From Prado023 sp963706875 (lineage in GTDB: Bacteria; Actinomycetota; Actinomycetes; S36-B12; CAIYMF01), in contig CAVPNW010000020.1 in the NCBI GenBank assembly GCA_963706875.1, positions 207,568-271,567 on the forward strand: a DNA stretch of 64,000 nucleotides, in the 5' to 3' direction. Of the stretch, positions 24,772 to 34,273 are shown piece by piece (position 1 is the stretch's first letter; each line of letters starts with the position of its first letter). The position numbers and the translations under genes are program-made. The notes beneath the pieces were generated by a model, which was given only the letters and a program-made list of their open reading frames with translations, searched no databases and was not told the DNA's origin.

Positions 24772-25725
24772 TCAGCCCTTGCGCTTGGCGACTTCGTCGG
24801 TCAGCTGCGGGACGACCGCGAACAGGTCACCGACGACACCGAAGTCGGCGAGCTCGAAGATCGGTGCCTCCGGGTCCTTGTTGACCACGATGACGGTCTT
24901 GGACGTCTGCATGCCGGCCCGGTGCTGGATGGCACCGGAGATCCCGTTGGCGATGTAGAGCTGCGGGGCGACCGTCTTGCCGGTCTGGCCGACCTGGAAC
25001 TGGTGGGGGTACCAGCCCGCGTCCGTGGCGGCACGCGAGGCGCCGACCGCGGCACCCAGGGAGTCAGCCAGCGCCTCGACAACGGCGAAGCCCTCAGCCC
25101 CGCCGACGCCACGACCACCGGAGACCACGACCGCGGCCTCGGCGAGGTCGGGACGACCACCCTTGGCCTGAACGACCTTGTCGGTGATGCGCGCCGACTT
25201 GGCGGCATCCGAGAGCTCCACGGAGACGTCGACGCGGGCGCCGGCAGCCGGGGAGACCTCGGGGGACGTGCTGTTGGGACGCACGGTGATGATCGGGGTG
25301 CCGACCGCGACCTTGGACTTGACGACGGTGGCCCCGCCGAAGACCGACTGCGTGGCGGTGGCGTCAGCGGCCACGTCCACGGCATCGGTGATGATGCCGG
25401 AGCCGGCCTTGATGGCCAGGCGGGCGGCCACCTCCTTGCCCTCGGCCGTGCTGGCCACGAGGACCGCCGCCGGGGACTTCTCAGCCACGAGCTTGGCCAG
25501 GACCTCGGCCTTGGGCGCCACCGGGTGGGCGCTGAGATCGGCGGCATCGGCGACGTAGACCGTCGCCGCGCCGTGCTCTGCCAGACCGGGGATCGCCGCG
25601 TCGGCGCCGGCGCCCACAAGCACAGCGGCGGGCTCGCCGATGCGCTTGGCCAGGGCCAGCAGCTCGTAGGTGACCTTCTTCACGTTGCCGTCGACGTGCT
25701 CGACGAGCACAAGTACTTCAGCCAT
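24772..25725 (-). CDS. etfA: Electron transfer flavoprotein alpha subunit
   Basis: 317 residues. The alpha subunit holds FAD and passes electrons from acyl-CoA dehydrogenases towards the quinone pool. The C-terminal FAD-binding domain is unmistakable: VVSGGRGVGG, GASRAATDAGWYPHQFQVGQTG and YIANGISGAIQHRAGM. It follows etfB by 11 bases and ends before a strong terminator. Confidence 0.96.
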   Translation of the reverse strand: MAEVLVLVEHVDGNVKKVTYELLALAKRIGEPAAVLVGAGADAAIPGLAEHGAATVYVADAADLSAHPVAPKAEVLAKLVAEKSPAAVLVASTAEGKEVAARLAIKAGSGIITDAVDVAADATATQSVFGGATVVKSKVAVGTPIITVRPNSTSPEVSPAAGARVDVSVELSDAAKSARITDKVVQAKGGRPDLAEAAVVVSGGRGVGGAEGFAVVEALADSLGAAVGASRAATDAGWYPHQFQVGQTGKTVAPQLYIANGISGAIQHRAGMQTSKTVIVVNKDPEAPIFELADFGVVGDLFAVVPQLTDEVAKRKG

Positions 25726-25736
25726 TGCTGGGCTCC

Positions 25737-26516
25737 TCAGATGAACTTCTGCGCGGACAGGAAATCGGCGATGGCCACGCCACCGGTGCCTTCATCGGTG
25801 ACGATCGTGCCCTTGGCCTTCGGCGGACGGGCGGCGGCCTCCTCGACGACCGACCACGCTGCGGCCAGTCCCACCTCGCTGGGGGCAATGCCCAGGCCGG
25901 CCAGGTCGAGGGTCTCGACCGGCTTCTTCTTGGCGGCCATGATGCCCTTGAAGGACGGGTAGCGGGGCTCGTTGATCTTCTCGACGACGCTGACCACGGC
26001 GGGCATGGACGCCTCGACGACGTCGTAGCCGTACTCGGTCACGCGGTTCGTGGTGACGGTGGTGCCCTCCACCGCGACGGAGTTGCAGAAGGTGAGCTGC
26101 GGCAGGCCCAGTCGCTCGGCGACCATCGCCGGCACCACGGACATCCGGGCGTCGGTCGACTCGCATCCGAGGATCACCAGGTCGGCTCCGCGACCCTCAA
26201 CGGCCTTGGCCAGTGCCAGGGACGTCGCCACGGCATCTGAGCCGTGCAGGCCGTCGTCGACGATGTGCACGCCGGAGTCCGCACCCATCGACAGCGCCTT
26301 GCGGATGGTGTCGGTGGCCTGGGCAGGACCCATGGACAGCACGATCACCTCGCCGCCGTGCGCCTCGATCAGCCGCAGGGCCTCCTCGATCGCGTACTCG
26401 TCGATCTCATTCATCACGGCGTCCACCGAGCCGCGGTCCAACGTGTTGTCGGCGGGGCTGAGCGACTTCTCCGCCCAACTGTCCGGGACCTGCTTCACAC
26501 AGACAACGATCTTCAT
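25737..26516 (-). CDS. etfB: Electron transfer flavoprotein beta subunit
   Basis: 259 residues; beta subunit that binds AMP and docks with partner dehydrogenases. The N-terminus MKIVVCVKQVPDSWAEK is typical of actinobacterial EtfB. NEIDEYAIEEALRL, GADSGVHIVDD and SFKGIMAAKKKP follow. It is first in the etfBA operon. A perfect 14-bp palindrome 103 bases upstream may be the binding site of a fatty-acid-responsive repressor. Confidence 0.96.
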   Translation of the reverse strand: MKIVVCVKQVPDSWAEKSLSPADNTLDRGSVDAVMNEIDEYAIEEALRLIEAHGGEVIVLSMGPAQATDTIRKALSMGADSGVHIVDDGLHGSDAVATSLALAKAVEGRGADLVILGCESTDARMSVVPAMVAERLGLPQLTFCNSVAVEGTTVTTNRVTEYGYDVVEASMPAVVSVVEKINEPRYPSFKGIMAAKKKPVETLDLAGLGIAPSEVGLAAAWSVVEEAAARPPKAKGTIVTDEGTGGVAIADFLSAQKFI

Positions 26517-26618
26517 GGTCGCGTCGTCGACCTTCCTCATCGCCCGGAGCACCCGAGAGGTGCGCCGGTGGCCAGTTCGTTCGATCCGCTGGGCGAATCC
26601 GCCGCCCGCAGGCACATA

Positions 26619-26632
26619 TTACCCGCGGGTAA
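26619..26632. promoter_or_regulatory. Palindromic operator candidate TTACCCGCGGGTAA
   Basis: A perfect 14-bp palindrome in the etfB-glycosyltransferase divergent promoter region, inside one of the few AT-containing stretches. On the minus strand it overlaps TAATAT, a fair -10 hexamer. TTAC-N-GTAA palindromes are typical of TetR-family operators on lipid genes in Actinobacteria, so control of etfBA is plausible. Confidence 0.5.
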
Positions 26633-26749
26633 CAAGTGCTGCTGATCGGGTCAATCCTAGGTGCGAGCCGCGCGGGCATGTGCAGCCCCCCGGCCCGCAT
26701 GTGCGGGCCGAAGGTCCCGGGCGCCGCGAGGGCGTACGCTTCGTGCGCT

Positions 26750-28039
26750 ATGCGCATCCTTCACCTGACCTGGGAGTACCCGCCCGTGATGTACGGGGGG
26801 CTCGGTCGCCATGTCCACGCCCTGGCCAACGCGCAGGCGGCCAACGGCCACGACGTGGTGGTCATCACGCAGGCACCGAACTCCGCCGCCCCTGCCCGGG
26901 TTCCGTGGGGCTCGACAGGCCCGGTCCGGGTCCTTCGCGCCACCATCGACCCCTCGACGCATGACCCCCGCGACCTCCTGGCCCACGTCGCGGAGATGGA
27001 GTGCGAGTTCACCGGCCACGGCAACGCGCTGCTGGGCGACTGGCAGCCGGACGTGATCCACGCCCACGACTGGATGGTCGCGCATGCTGCGGTCGCCCTG
27101 CGCCGGCGCTGCGGTGCACCGCTCACGGCCACGATCCACGCAACGGAGGCGGGCCGGAACCGAGGATGGGTCCACACCGACCTGTCCACCTCGATCCACG
27201 CCATCGAGTGGTGGCTGGCCAACACCTCGGACGCGGTCATCACCTGCTCGCGCACCATGCGCGACGAGGTGCGCACGCTGTTCGGCGTCGATTCGGCGCA
27301 CGTGGTGCCCAACGGGATCGAGCCGGGGGACTGGCAGCGCCCGGAGTTCGCGACCGCTCGGATCAGCGCCGAGAACGCCGACGCCCACCCGCTGATCGCC
27401 TACACGGGCAGGGTCGAGTGGGAGAAGGGCGTCCAGACGCTGCTCTCGGCGATGCCGGCCCTGCGCAGCGCGCACCCGGGCATCCGCCTGCTGGTCGCCG
27501 GTCGCGGCAGCTACCTGGACGACGCGCAGCGTCAGGCCGCGCATCTGGGCCTGGACGGCTCCGTGCGGTTCCTCGGCTGGGTCAGCGAGGAGGACCTGCG
27601 CGCGATCGTCGCGGCCGCAGACCTCGCGGTCGCTCCCAGCCTGTACGAGCCGTTCGGGCTGATCGCCCTGGAGGCCGCGGCCATCGGGACGCCGCTGGTG
27701 GTCTCGCGCTCGGGCGGGCTGGCGGAGTTCGCCCACGACGACCAGCGGGCGCTGACCTTCACCCCGGGCGATTCCGACAGCCTCGTCGATGCCGTCACCA
27801 GGGCGCTGGCCGACCCGCGGGCCACCCATGAGCGGGCCGAGCGTGCGCGGGAGGCAGTCCTCGCCGACTACGACTGGCGCGATCTCGCGAAGCTGACCAC
27901 CGAGGTCTACGCCGAGGCGCGCGCCAACCGGGGCACCGGTCCCGACGACCCGCGGCACCTGCAGGCCGACGCCCGGGGCGCACTGGTCCCACCGGCGTTC
28001 GCGGCCCCTCCCGGCAGGCTGCTGGACGTCCCGCAGTGA
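26750..28039 (+). CDS. GT4-family glycosyltransferase (glycogen-synthase-like)
   Basis: 429 residues with two Rossmann-like halves. The start MRILHLTWEYPPVMYGGLGRHV has the donor-site loop of GT4 glycogen or maltosyl synthases. The C-terminal half carries YTGRVEWEKGVQTL and the acidic EX7E motif in YEPFGLIALEA. It resembles, in sequence and position beside etfBA, the mycobacterial Rv3032 enzyme that extends alpha-1,4-glucans for methylglucose lipopolysaccharide and capsular glucan. A role in alpha-glucan synthesis is therefore likely but not proven. No branching enzyme is adjacent. Its stop overlaps the GTG of the CPBP gene. Confidence 0.88.
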   Translation: MRILHLTWEYPPVMYGGLGRHVHALANAQAANGHDVVVITQAPNSAAPARVPWGSTGPVRVLRATIDPSTHDPRDLLAHVAEMECEFTGHGNALLGDWQPDVIHAHDWMVAHAAVALRRRCGAPLTATIHATEAGRNRGWVHTDLSTSIHAIEWWLANTSDAVITCSRTMRDEVRTLFGVDSAHVVPNGIEPGDWQRPEFATARISAENADAHPLIAYTGRVEWEKGVQTLLSAMPALRSAHPGIRLLVAGRGSYLDDAQRQAAHLGLDGSVRFLGWVSEEDLRAIVAAADLAVAPSLYEPFGLIALEAAAIGTPLVVSRSGGLAEFAHDDQRALTFTPGDSDSLVDAVTRALADPRATHERAERAREAVLADYDWRDLAKLTTEVYAEARANRGTGPDDPRHLQADARGALVPPAFAAPPGRLLDVPQ

Positions 28040-28833
28040 CCCCTGGCGTCGGCCTTCGGGGGCAGCGCCCACCGGGTCTGACCCGGGGCATGATCGTGGC
28101 CGAGATCCTCATCGTGCTGGCCCTGTCCCTGGGTCGATCCGGCATCTACTCCATCGTCAGCTTCCTGGCCGACCTCACCAGTGGCATCCCGCTGGCAGGG
28201 CAGACCGCGGTCCTCAACGACACGTTGGCACCGGGCCGCCCGCTGCTCGACCTGGTCCGCCAGGTGCTGCGGATCTGCTTCGCGCTGGCCCCGGTCGCCC
28301 TGGTCTGGTACCTGCTGGTGCGCTCCGGGGAAGGGGTGCGCGCGATCGGCCTGGACCTCACGCAGCCGGGCCGGGACCTCCTGCGCGGCGCGGTGCTGGC
28401 CGCGGTCGTCGGTGGCATCGGGCTGGTCGGCTACCTGGTTGCCTACCAGTCGGGGGTCAACCTGGCGGTCGTCGCGCAGGCGCTGCCCGACGAGTGGTGG
28501 CGCTGGCCGGTGCTCATCGGCGCCGCTCTGCAGAACGCCATCGTCGAGGAGGTCATCGTCATCGGGTTCGTGATGCGCCGCCTCACACAGCTCGGCTGGG
28601 CGCCGTGGGCCACCATCTCCACGAGCGCAGTGGTGCGCGGCGGCTACCACCTCTACCAGGGCATCGGCGGCCTGCTGGGCAACATGGCGATGGGGGTGTT
28701 CTTCGGCTGGCTGTTCGTGCGCTGGGGTCGGGTGCTGCCGCTGATCGTCGCCCACGCGCTGATCGACATCGTGGCCTTCGTCGGGTATGCCGTGCTCGAG
28801 GGACGTGTCACCTGGCTGCCATCAGCCGGCTGA
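28036..28833 (+). CDS. CPBP-family intramembrane glutamic endopeptidase
   Basis: 265 residues with about eight hydrophobic segments. The CPBP (Abi) motifs are present: EEVIVIGFVMRRL (motif 1, EExxxxR-like), GGYHLYQG (motif 2, His), and HALIDIVAF (motif 4, HxxxD/N-like). Such enzymes process prenylated or other membrane substrates, and some bacterial members act in bacteriocin self-immunity. The start is a GTG in a 4-base overlap with the glycosyltransferase. The last codons (VTWLPSAG) are the first unit of a 32-bp tandem repeat that continues past the stop. Confidence 0.85.
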   Translation: MTPGVGLRGQRPPGLTRGMIVAEILIVLALSLGRSGIYSIVSFLADLTSGIPLAGQTAVLNDTLAPGRPLLDLVRQVLRICFALAPVALVWYLLVRSGEGVRAIGLDLTQPGRDLLRGAVLAAVVGGIGLVGYLVAYQSGVNLAVVAQALPDEWWRWPVLIGAALQNAIVEEVIVIGFVMRRLTQLGWAPWATISTSAVVRGGYHLYQGIGGLLGNMAMGVFFGWLFVRWGRVLPLIVAHALIDIVAFVGYAVLEGRVTWLPSAG

Positions 28834-28902
28834 GTCCTGTCACCTGGCTGCCATCAGTCGCCTGAGCCTTGTGGACTGGCTGCCGTCGGCCGGCTGAGCC
28901 AG
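28807..28902. repeat. Three tandem 32-bp repeats over the 3' end of the CPBP gene
   Basis: Units begin GTCACCTGGCTGCCATCAG at 28807 and 28839, with a diverged third copy at 28871-28902 (GTGGACTGGCTGCCGTCGG). Each unit contains an in-frame-type TGA. Unit 1 encodes the last residues and stop of the CPBP protein, and units 2 and 3 are noncoding leader of the DUF3467 gene. Confidence 0.75.
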
Positions 28903-28911
28903 ACTGCGCTC

Positions 28912-29205
28912 ATGTCCGAGCAGCCGAACGACCCGCAGCAGGTCCATGTCTCCCTCGAGATGCCCGATGCCCACAAGGGCGGCGTGTGGGCCAACTTCGC
29001 CCGGGTCTCGCACAGCCCGTACGAGTTCACGCTGGACTTCGCCCGGATCGACTTCGCGACGGCACCGGACATGCAGGGCGTGGTCGTGGCCCGGGTGAAC
29101 CTGTCCCCGTTGATGGTCACCCAACTGATCGAGGCCCTGGAGACCAACTGGGCGACCTACGCGCAGAAGGCGATGCCCCGCGAGGTCGACGGCCCCGCGT
29201 CGTAG
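28912..29205 (+). CDS. DUF3467 family protein
   Basis: 97 residues, soluble. The family pattern is clear: GGVWANFARVSHSPYEFTLDF, VVVARVNLSPLMVTQLIEAL and a short tail. DUF3467 proteins are small and widespread, and have no established function. It starts 79 bases after the CPBP stop, beyond the tandem repeats. It is separated by 135 bases from the dehydrogenase operon, where I see no gene. Confidence 0.87.
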   Translation: MSEQPNDPQQVHVSLEMPDAHKGGVWANFARVSHSPYEFTLDFARIDFATAPDMQGVVVARVNLSPLMVTQLIEALETNWATYAQKAMPREVDGPAS

Positions 29206-29340
29206 CCGCGGCGCTTCCCGGTCCCCGGGGCCCGGCCTTCCACCGGGCCACACCGGCGCTGCGCCTGCGATGCTTCGGCTGGGGGCGCACTGCGGACCGC
29301 ACATGGCGCAGGCGACGCCCCGGGAGGAGGCCAGCGCAGC

Positions 29341-30429
29341 ATGTCCATCGACGGCGGGCCCGAGCTCGTCCAGCTGCTCACCCCTGAGGGAGTCCTGGTC
29401 GAGCATCCCGACTATGCGCTGTCGCTGACCGACTCCGCCTGGCGTCACCGGTACGCGGACCTCGTGATGGTCCGACGCCTCGATGCGGAGGCGACCGCCC
29501 TGCAGCGCCACGGTGAGCTCGGGCTGTGGGCGCCCTGCCAGGGCCAGGAGGCCGCACAGGTGGGTGCGGCCCGGGCGACGAGGCCCACCGACCGGATCTT
29601 CCCGACCTACCGCGAGCATGGGATGGCCTATGTGCGCGGCGTGGACCCGGTGACGCTCCTGGGGCTGTTCCGCGGCACGACCCTGGGCGGCTGGGACCCC
29701 GCCGACCACGGGTTCAGCCTGTACACGATCGTCATCGGCGACCAGACCCTGCACGCCGTCGGCTACGCCATGGGCATCCAGCGCGACGCGACCGACGACG
29801 CCGTCGTGGTCTGCTTCGGCGACGGGGCGTCGTCCCAGGGGGATGTGGCCGAGGCGTTCGTCTACGCGGCGGTGAACGACGCGCCGGTGGTGTTCTTCTG
29901 CCAGAACAACCAGTGGGCGATCTCCGAGCCGCTGGAGCGCCAGACCCGGATCCCCCTGTTCAAGCGGGCCGCCGGATATGGGTTCCCGGGCGTCCGCGTG
30001 GACGGCAACGACGTGCTCGCGGTCGAGGCCGTGGTCAGCGCAGCCCTGGATCGGGCACGCAGGGGTGGCGGTCCCACGTTGGTCGAGGCGTTCACCTATC
30101 GGATGGGCGCGCACACCACCTCCGATGACCCCACCCGCTACCGGACGACCGCCGAGGGCGAGGCGTGGAAGCTCAAGGACCCGATCGAGCGGGTGCGGGC
30201 GCACATCTCCCGCTCGGGGATCGCCGACGCGGCGTTCCTCGCCGAGGTCGACGCCGGTGCCGATGCGCTCGGGGAGCACATGCGCGCAGCCTGCCGGGCG
30301 ATGCCCGACCCACTTCCCCTGTCGATGTTCGACCACCTGTACGCCACCGAGCACCCGGTGGTGGACCGCGACCGGGCCTGGCTCTCGGCCTACCTCGCCG
30401 ACTTCGCCGACTCCGGACGGGGGCACTGA
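29341..30429 (+). CDS. 2-oxoacid dehydrogenase E1 component, alpha subunit
   Basis: 362 residues. ThDP-dependent decarboxylase subunit of a pyruvate or branched-chain 2-oxoacid dehydrogenase complex. The ThDP/Mg motif is GDGASSQGDVAEAF, ending at QNNQWAIS. FPTYREHGMAYVRGVD and the phosphorylation-loop-like RMGAHTTSDDPTRYR are also typical. The length and the three-gene order (E1 alpha, E1 beta, E2) resemble actinobacterial branched-chain complexes. Pyruvate cannot be ruled out. No E3 gene is present, so dihydrolipoamide dehydrogenase must come from elsewhere. Confidence 0.93.
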   Translation: MSIDGGPELVQLLTPEGVLVEHPDYALSLTDSAWRHRYADLVMVRRLDAEATALQRHGELGLWAPCQGQEAAQVGAARATRPTDRIFPTYREHGMAYVRGVDPVTLLGLFRGTTLGGWDPADHGFSLYTIVIGDQTLHAVGYAMGIQRDATDDAVVVCFGDGASSQGDVAEAFVYAAVNDAPVVFFCQNNQWAISEPLERQTRIPLFKRAAGYGFPGVRVDGNDVLAVEAVVSAALDRARRGGGPTLVEAFTYRMGAHTTSDDPTRYRTTAEGEAWKLKDPIERVRAHISRSGIADAAFLAEVDAGADALGEHMRAACRAMPDPLPLSMFDHLYATEHPVVDRDRAWLSAYLADFADSGRGH

Positions 30430-30430
30430 C

Positions 30431-31408
30431 ATGGCCGTGCTCACGATGGCCAAGGCCCTCAACGCCGGGCTCGACGCGGCGATGCGCGACGACCCGAAGG
30501 TCCTGCTCATGGGCGAGGACATCGGCCGCCTCGGTGGGGTGTTCCGCATCACCGACGGCCTGCAGGCGCGGTACGGCGAGGACCGGGTCATCGACACCCC
30601 GCTGGCCGAGAGCGGCATCATCGGCACGGCCGTCGGCCTGGCGATGCGTGGGTACGCCCCAGTCGCCGAGATCCAGTTCGACGGCTTCATCTTCCCCGCC
30701 TTCGACCAGATCACCACCCAGGTCGCCCGGCTGCACCTGCGATCCTCCGGCACGCTGTCGATGCGGATCGTGATCCGCGTTCCCAACGGCGGCGGGATCG
30801 GTGCGGTTGAGCATCATTCCGAGTCCCCCGAGGCCTACTTCGCCCACTCCCCCGGCCTGCGGATCGTGACCCCCAGCACGCCGGCGGATGCGTTCATGAT
30901 GATCCGGCAGGCGATCGCCCACCCCGACCCCGTGCTGTTCTTCGAGCCGAAACGCCGGTACTGGGACAAGGGCGAGGTCGACGTGGACGCGCCCCTGGCG
31001 CCCCTGCCCGAGCTGTTCCAGGCGCGGGTCGTCAAGCGGGGCCACGATGCGACCCTGCTGTGCTGGGGGCCGATGGTGCGCACGTGCCTGGACGCCGCCC
31101 AGGCCGACACCGACCGCGACCTGGAGGTCATCGACGCGCGCAGCCTGGCGCCACTGGACATGCCGACGATCATCGAGTCGGTGGGCCGCACGGGTCGGCT
31201 GATCGTGGTGCACGAGGCGCCCGTGGTGGGTGGCGTCGGTGCGGAGGTCGCCGCGGAGGTCACGCAGGAGTGCTTCTACCAGCTCGAGGCCCCGGTGCTG
31301 CGGGTCGGCGGGTTCCACGCGCCCTATCCGCCCTCGCGGATCGAGGAGATCTACCTGCCCGACCTGGACCGCGTCCTTGAGGCCGTCGACCGGTCCATGG
31401 CCTACTGA
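30431..31408 (+). CDS. 2-oxoacid dehydrogenase E1 component, beta subunit
   Basis: 325 residues. It completes the alpha2-beta2 E1 enzyme and binds the pyrimidine end of ThDP. Family landmarks are VLLMGEDIGRLGGVFRIT, DTPLAESGIIGTAVGLAMRG and the C-terminal VVHEAPVVGGVGAEVAAEV. GFHAPYPPSRIEEIYLP closes the protein. It starts one base after the alpha-subunit stop. The E2 gene follows after 9 bases with a GAGGAGG ribosome site. Confidence 0.95.
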   Translation: MAVLTMAKALNAGLDAAMRDDPKVLLMGEDIGRLGGVFRITDGLQARYGEDRVIDTPLAESGIIGTAVGLAMRGYAPVAEIQFDGFIFPAFDQITTQVARLHLRSSGTLSMRIVIRVPNGGGIGAVEHHSESPEAYFAHSPGLRIVTPSTPADAFMMIRQAIAHPDPVLFFEPKRRYWDKGEVDVDAPLAPLPELFQARVVKRGHDATLLCWGPMVRTCLDAAQADTDRDLEVIDARSLAPLDMPTIIESVGRTGRLIVVHEAPVVGGVGAEVAAEVTQECFYQLEAPVLRVGGFHAPYPPSRIEEIYLPDLDRVLEAVDRSMAY

Positions 31409-31417
31409 GGAGGAGCC

Positions 31418-32913
31418 GTGCTGCACGAGTTCCGCATGCCCGACGCCGGTGAGGGCCTGACCGAGGCCGAGGTGCTCGGCTGGCGCGTGGCCGTCGGCGA
31501 CGACGTGGTGATCAACCAGATCCTCATCGAGATCGAGACGGCGAAGGCCGCAGTCGAGCTGCCCAGCCCGTACGCCGGGGTCGTGGTCGAGCTCCTGGCG
31601 GCACCGGGTGACGTGGTGCCCGTCGGTGCACCCATCATCCGGATCGAGGACGGGGTCGTGAGCTCGCCCGACGAGCATGGTGGGGCCGGTTCCGGGACGG
31701 GTGCCGGTTCCGGGACGGCGGTGCCGATGCCGGAGTCGGGGCGAGCGCGGGGGTCACCCCGGCCTGGGCTGCGCCGGCATCGGGGGCTGCACCCACGGGC
31801 ACTGGCGACGGCACGGCGGAGGGCGGCGGCCAGGGCCAGCGCACGGCTGTCCTCGTGGGCTACGGGGTCAAGGCGGAGCAGACGCCGCTGCGCCGTCCGC
31901 GTCGGACGCCGCACGGTGCTGACCACGTCGAGCCCGGACCGCCCGGGGAGCGGGGCCGGCCCGTCCGCCAGGGAGGCCTGGAGCTCGGCCGGGCGCTGGA
32001 GACCCGGCTGGGCAGCACCCCGGTCCGGGCCAAGCCGCCCGTCCGCCGCCTGGCCCGCGACCTCGACGTGGACCTGGCCCAGGTCGTGCCCACCGGGCCC
32101 GACGGGACGATCACGCACGACGACGTGGCGCGCGCGGCCGCATCGGCGCGAGGTCCTGTGCCGTCAGGACGGGTCGTTCCGACGCCCCCCGTGGTGCGTG
32201 CCGCGGATGGTGGCGGGAGCGAGGTCGTGCCGCTGACACACGTCGGTCGGATGATGGCGAACGCGATGACATCGTCGGCCTTCACCGCGGTGCACGTCAC
32301 CGAGTGGGTCGATGTCGATGTGACCGCCATGACCACCCTGATCCGGACCGCCCGCGCCCGCGAGGACCTGGCTGGCCTGTCCATCACGCCGCTGACCTTC
32401 GCTGCGCTGGGCCTGGTCCGGGCCGCTCGGGACCATCCGACCGTGAACTCCAGCCTGGACGAGACCGGCGAGAACCTGCTCGTGCACCGCAGCGTGCACC
32501 TCGGGATCGCCGTCGACTCCCCCCGAGGGCTGATCGTCCCGCGGATCGCCGACGCCCAGGGCCTGGACCTGAGGGGCATGGGCGATGCCCTGGCCCGCCT
32601 GATCGAGACCGCCCGGGCGGGCCGATCGCGGCCCGAGGACCTGCGGGGCTCCACCATCACGATCACCAACGTGGGCGTGTTCGGCGTGGACGCGGGCACC
32701 CCGATCCTGAACCCCGGCGAGGTGGCGATCCTGGCCCTGGGTCGGGTCCTGCCCCGGCCGTGGGCGGTGGATGGCCGCGTCGAGGTGCGCGACGTGGTGA
32801 CCCTCGCCCTGTCGTTCGACCATCGAGTCGTGGATGGGGCGATGGGGTCGCGGGTCCTGCGGGAGGTGGCCGACTTCATGGCCGACCCCGCCACAGCACT
32901 GGCGCTGGGCTGA
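31418..32913 (+). pseudogene. 2-oxoacid dehydrogenase E2 (lipoyl acyltransferase), frame shifted in linker
   Basis: GTG start after AGGAGG. The N-terminal lipoyl domain (MLHEFRMPDAGEGLTEAEV) has the lipoylated lysine in IEIETAKAAVELPSPYAG. The peripheral-subunit-binding domain (PPVRRLARDLDVDLAQVVPTGPDGTITHDDV) and the catalytic domain with the active-site His in SFDHRVVDGAMG lie in another frame. The switch is within 31709-31736, in the Gly/Ala-rich linker, and fits one missing base. After it the frame reads GADAGVGASAGVTPAWAAP and then RTAVLVGYGVK. Corrected length is about 498 residues. The complex would be nonfunctional if the shift were real, but a sequencing deletion is more likely. Confidence 0.9.
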
Positions 32914-33016
32914 CATCCACCCCGGGACGTGCTGCCAGTCCGCGGACGCAACCGCAGGAACCAGCCCTGAGGACCCCGAGGTGGTTGGATGAGCACGGTG
33001 CGCAGGACCTCTGGGG

Positions 33017-34102
33017 GTGCCGGTGGAGATGGTCGTGACGTTCGTGCTCGCGGTGACCACCGTGGGCATCGTCGGGACCCTGCTGTCCCGGACACGGGCC
33101 GCTCAGGCGCCTACTGGGGCCACGAACGTCCACAGCCAACCACACGCGTTCGTGTGCCAGGTGGCCCGTCAGGCCCGGTCCGGCATCGCGATCCCGGACA
33201 GCGGGGCACCGCTTGCGGCGTTCGTGCTCCAGAACGTCCTGAACGGTGCCCTGACAGCCACGCGAACCCACTCTGAGGTCGCCCAACTGGCGAGGGAGAC
33301 GACACCTGGCACGCAGGTCCCCGAGGTGGCCGCGCGTGCCCTTTCGTGGCTGGGGCGAAGGGTCGGACCTGTTGAGCGGTTGACGCTGACCAGGACCGCA
33401 GGCGGTGGGGACAGACCCCGTGATGAGGCTTCCCGCCAGGTCCTGGCGGACCTGTTCACCACCGACGGCTCGCCGCGCCAACCCCGCCACATCATGAACG
33501 TCGCCGGCGACAGCGACCTGCGCCGGACCGCCAAGCTCCTCGAGGATCGGATAGAGGCTGAGGCCAGGCCGATCGGCCTGTGGGACGACCGCCCGATCGG
33601 GTTGGTTGTGTTCAAGGTCGCGGGGGTCGCCACGGTGGCCCTGTTCCTGGCCAACATGGTCACCCTGTTCGGGATGCGCCCGCTGCGGATCTGGCTCATG
33701 GTCGCGGTCGGCGCCCTGGTCGGTGCGTTCGTGATGCGGGAGCGCAAGCCGCTGGCCCTTGTGGCATTCAACGACAGCGTGACCAGGGCAACCCAGTCGG
33801 CTGTGCTGGACCTCCAGCGCGTCCATCGCCGGACGCGTGACGGCGGCGAGGCACCATTGACCGACTTCGACCGGGCGGCCTTCAAGGACGACATCTCTTT
33901 GCTCTACGCGGCGGTCCCGAACATGGCGGACCCCATGTGGAGGGCTGCGGGCGAGCACATCAACGGCGCTCCCGGCGGGGACCCGCAGCTTCGTGAGGAG
34001 CTCCGCATCGCCGGGTGGGACTCCGCCCAATGGCCACTGGTCGACTGGGTGTACTTCGTGACCAGCCGGATGCGCAAGGCCCAGGAGATGGATTCCGACT
34101 GA
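33017..34102 (+). CDS. Predicted membrane protein of unknown function
   Basis: 361 residues from a GTG. One hydrophobic segment lies at the N-terminus (about residues 5-24) and two more around residues 198-240 (VVFKVAGVATVALFLANMVTLF and IWLMVAVGALVGAFV). The first soluble region of about 170 residues contains HIMNVAGDSDLRRTAKLLEDRIEAEAR, and a soluble C-terminal region of about 120 residues follows. I do not recognise a family. It stands alone between the dehydrogenase operon and a secreted protein, and ends before a short GC hairpin. Confidence 0.65.
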   Translation: MPVEMVVTFVLAVTTVGIVGTLLSRTRAAQAPTGATNVHSQPHAFVCQVARQARSGIAIPDSGAPLAAFVLQNVLNGALTATRTHSEVAQLARETTPGTQVPEVAARALSWLGRRVGPVERLTLTRTAGGGDRPRDEASRQVLADLFTTDGSPRQPRHIMNVAGDSDLRRTAKLLEDRIEAEARPIGLWDDRPIGLVVFKVAGVATVALFLANMVTLFGMRPLRIWLMVAVGALVGAFVMRERKPLALVAFNDSVTRATQSAVLDLQRVHRRTRDGGEAPLTDFDRAAFKDDISLLYAAVPNMADPMWRAAGEHINGAPGGDPQLREELRIAGWDSAQWPLVDWVYFVTSRMRKAQEMDSD

Positions 34103-34151
34103 TCGGGATCGCCCATCCCCGTCGCGCGGTGGCGACCCCGCGACGGCGCTG

Positions 34152-34170
34152 GCGCCGGGCTGTCCGGCGC
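34152..34170 (+). terminator. Hairpin terminator downstream of the membrane protein
   Basis: GCGCCGG (34152-34158) and CCGGCGC (34164-34170) with a 5-base loop, followed by GGGGGCCTTTCGG. It lies 50 bases after the stop. A second weaker pair (CGTCGCG/CGCGACG) lies just before it. Confidence 0.5.
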
Positions 34171-34273
34171 GGGGGCCTTTCGGCCGTACCCCAGCAGACT
34201 GTCCCGGCGCTAGCGTGGGAGCGGGACCGAGGTCGTCGTCATGGCGGGGTCGCCGCGGTCCGGAGGAGCGGTC

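Noticed and set aside
26517..26749. A tRNA gene in the etfB-glycosyltransferase gap
   Set aside because: A TTCGATCC string resembles a T-loop, but there is no matching acceptor stem or anticodon arm.
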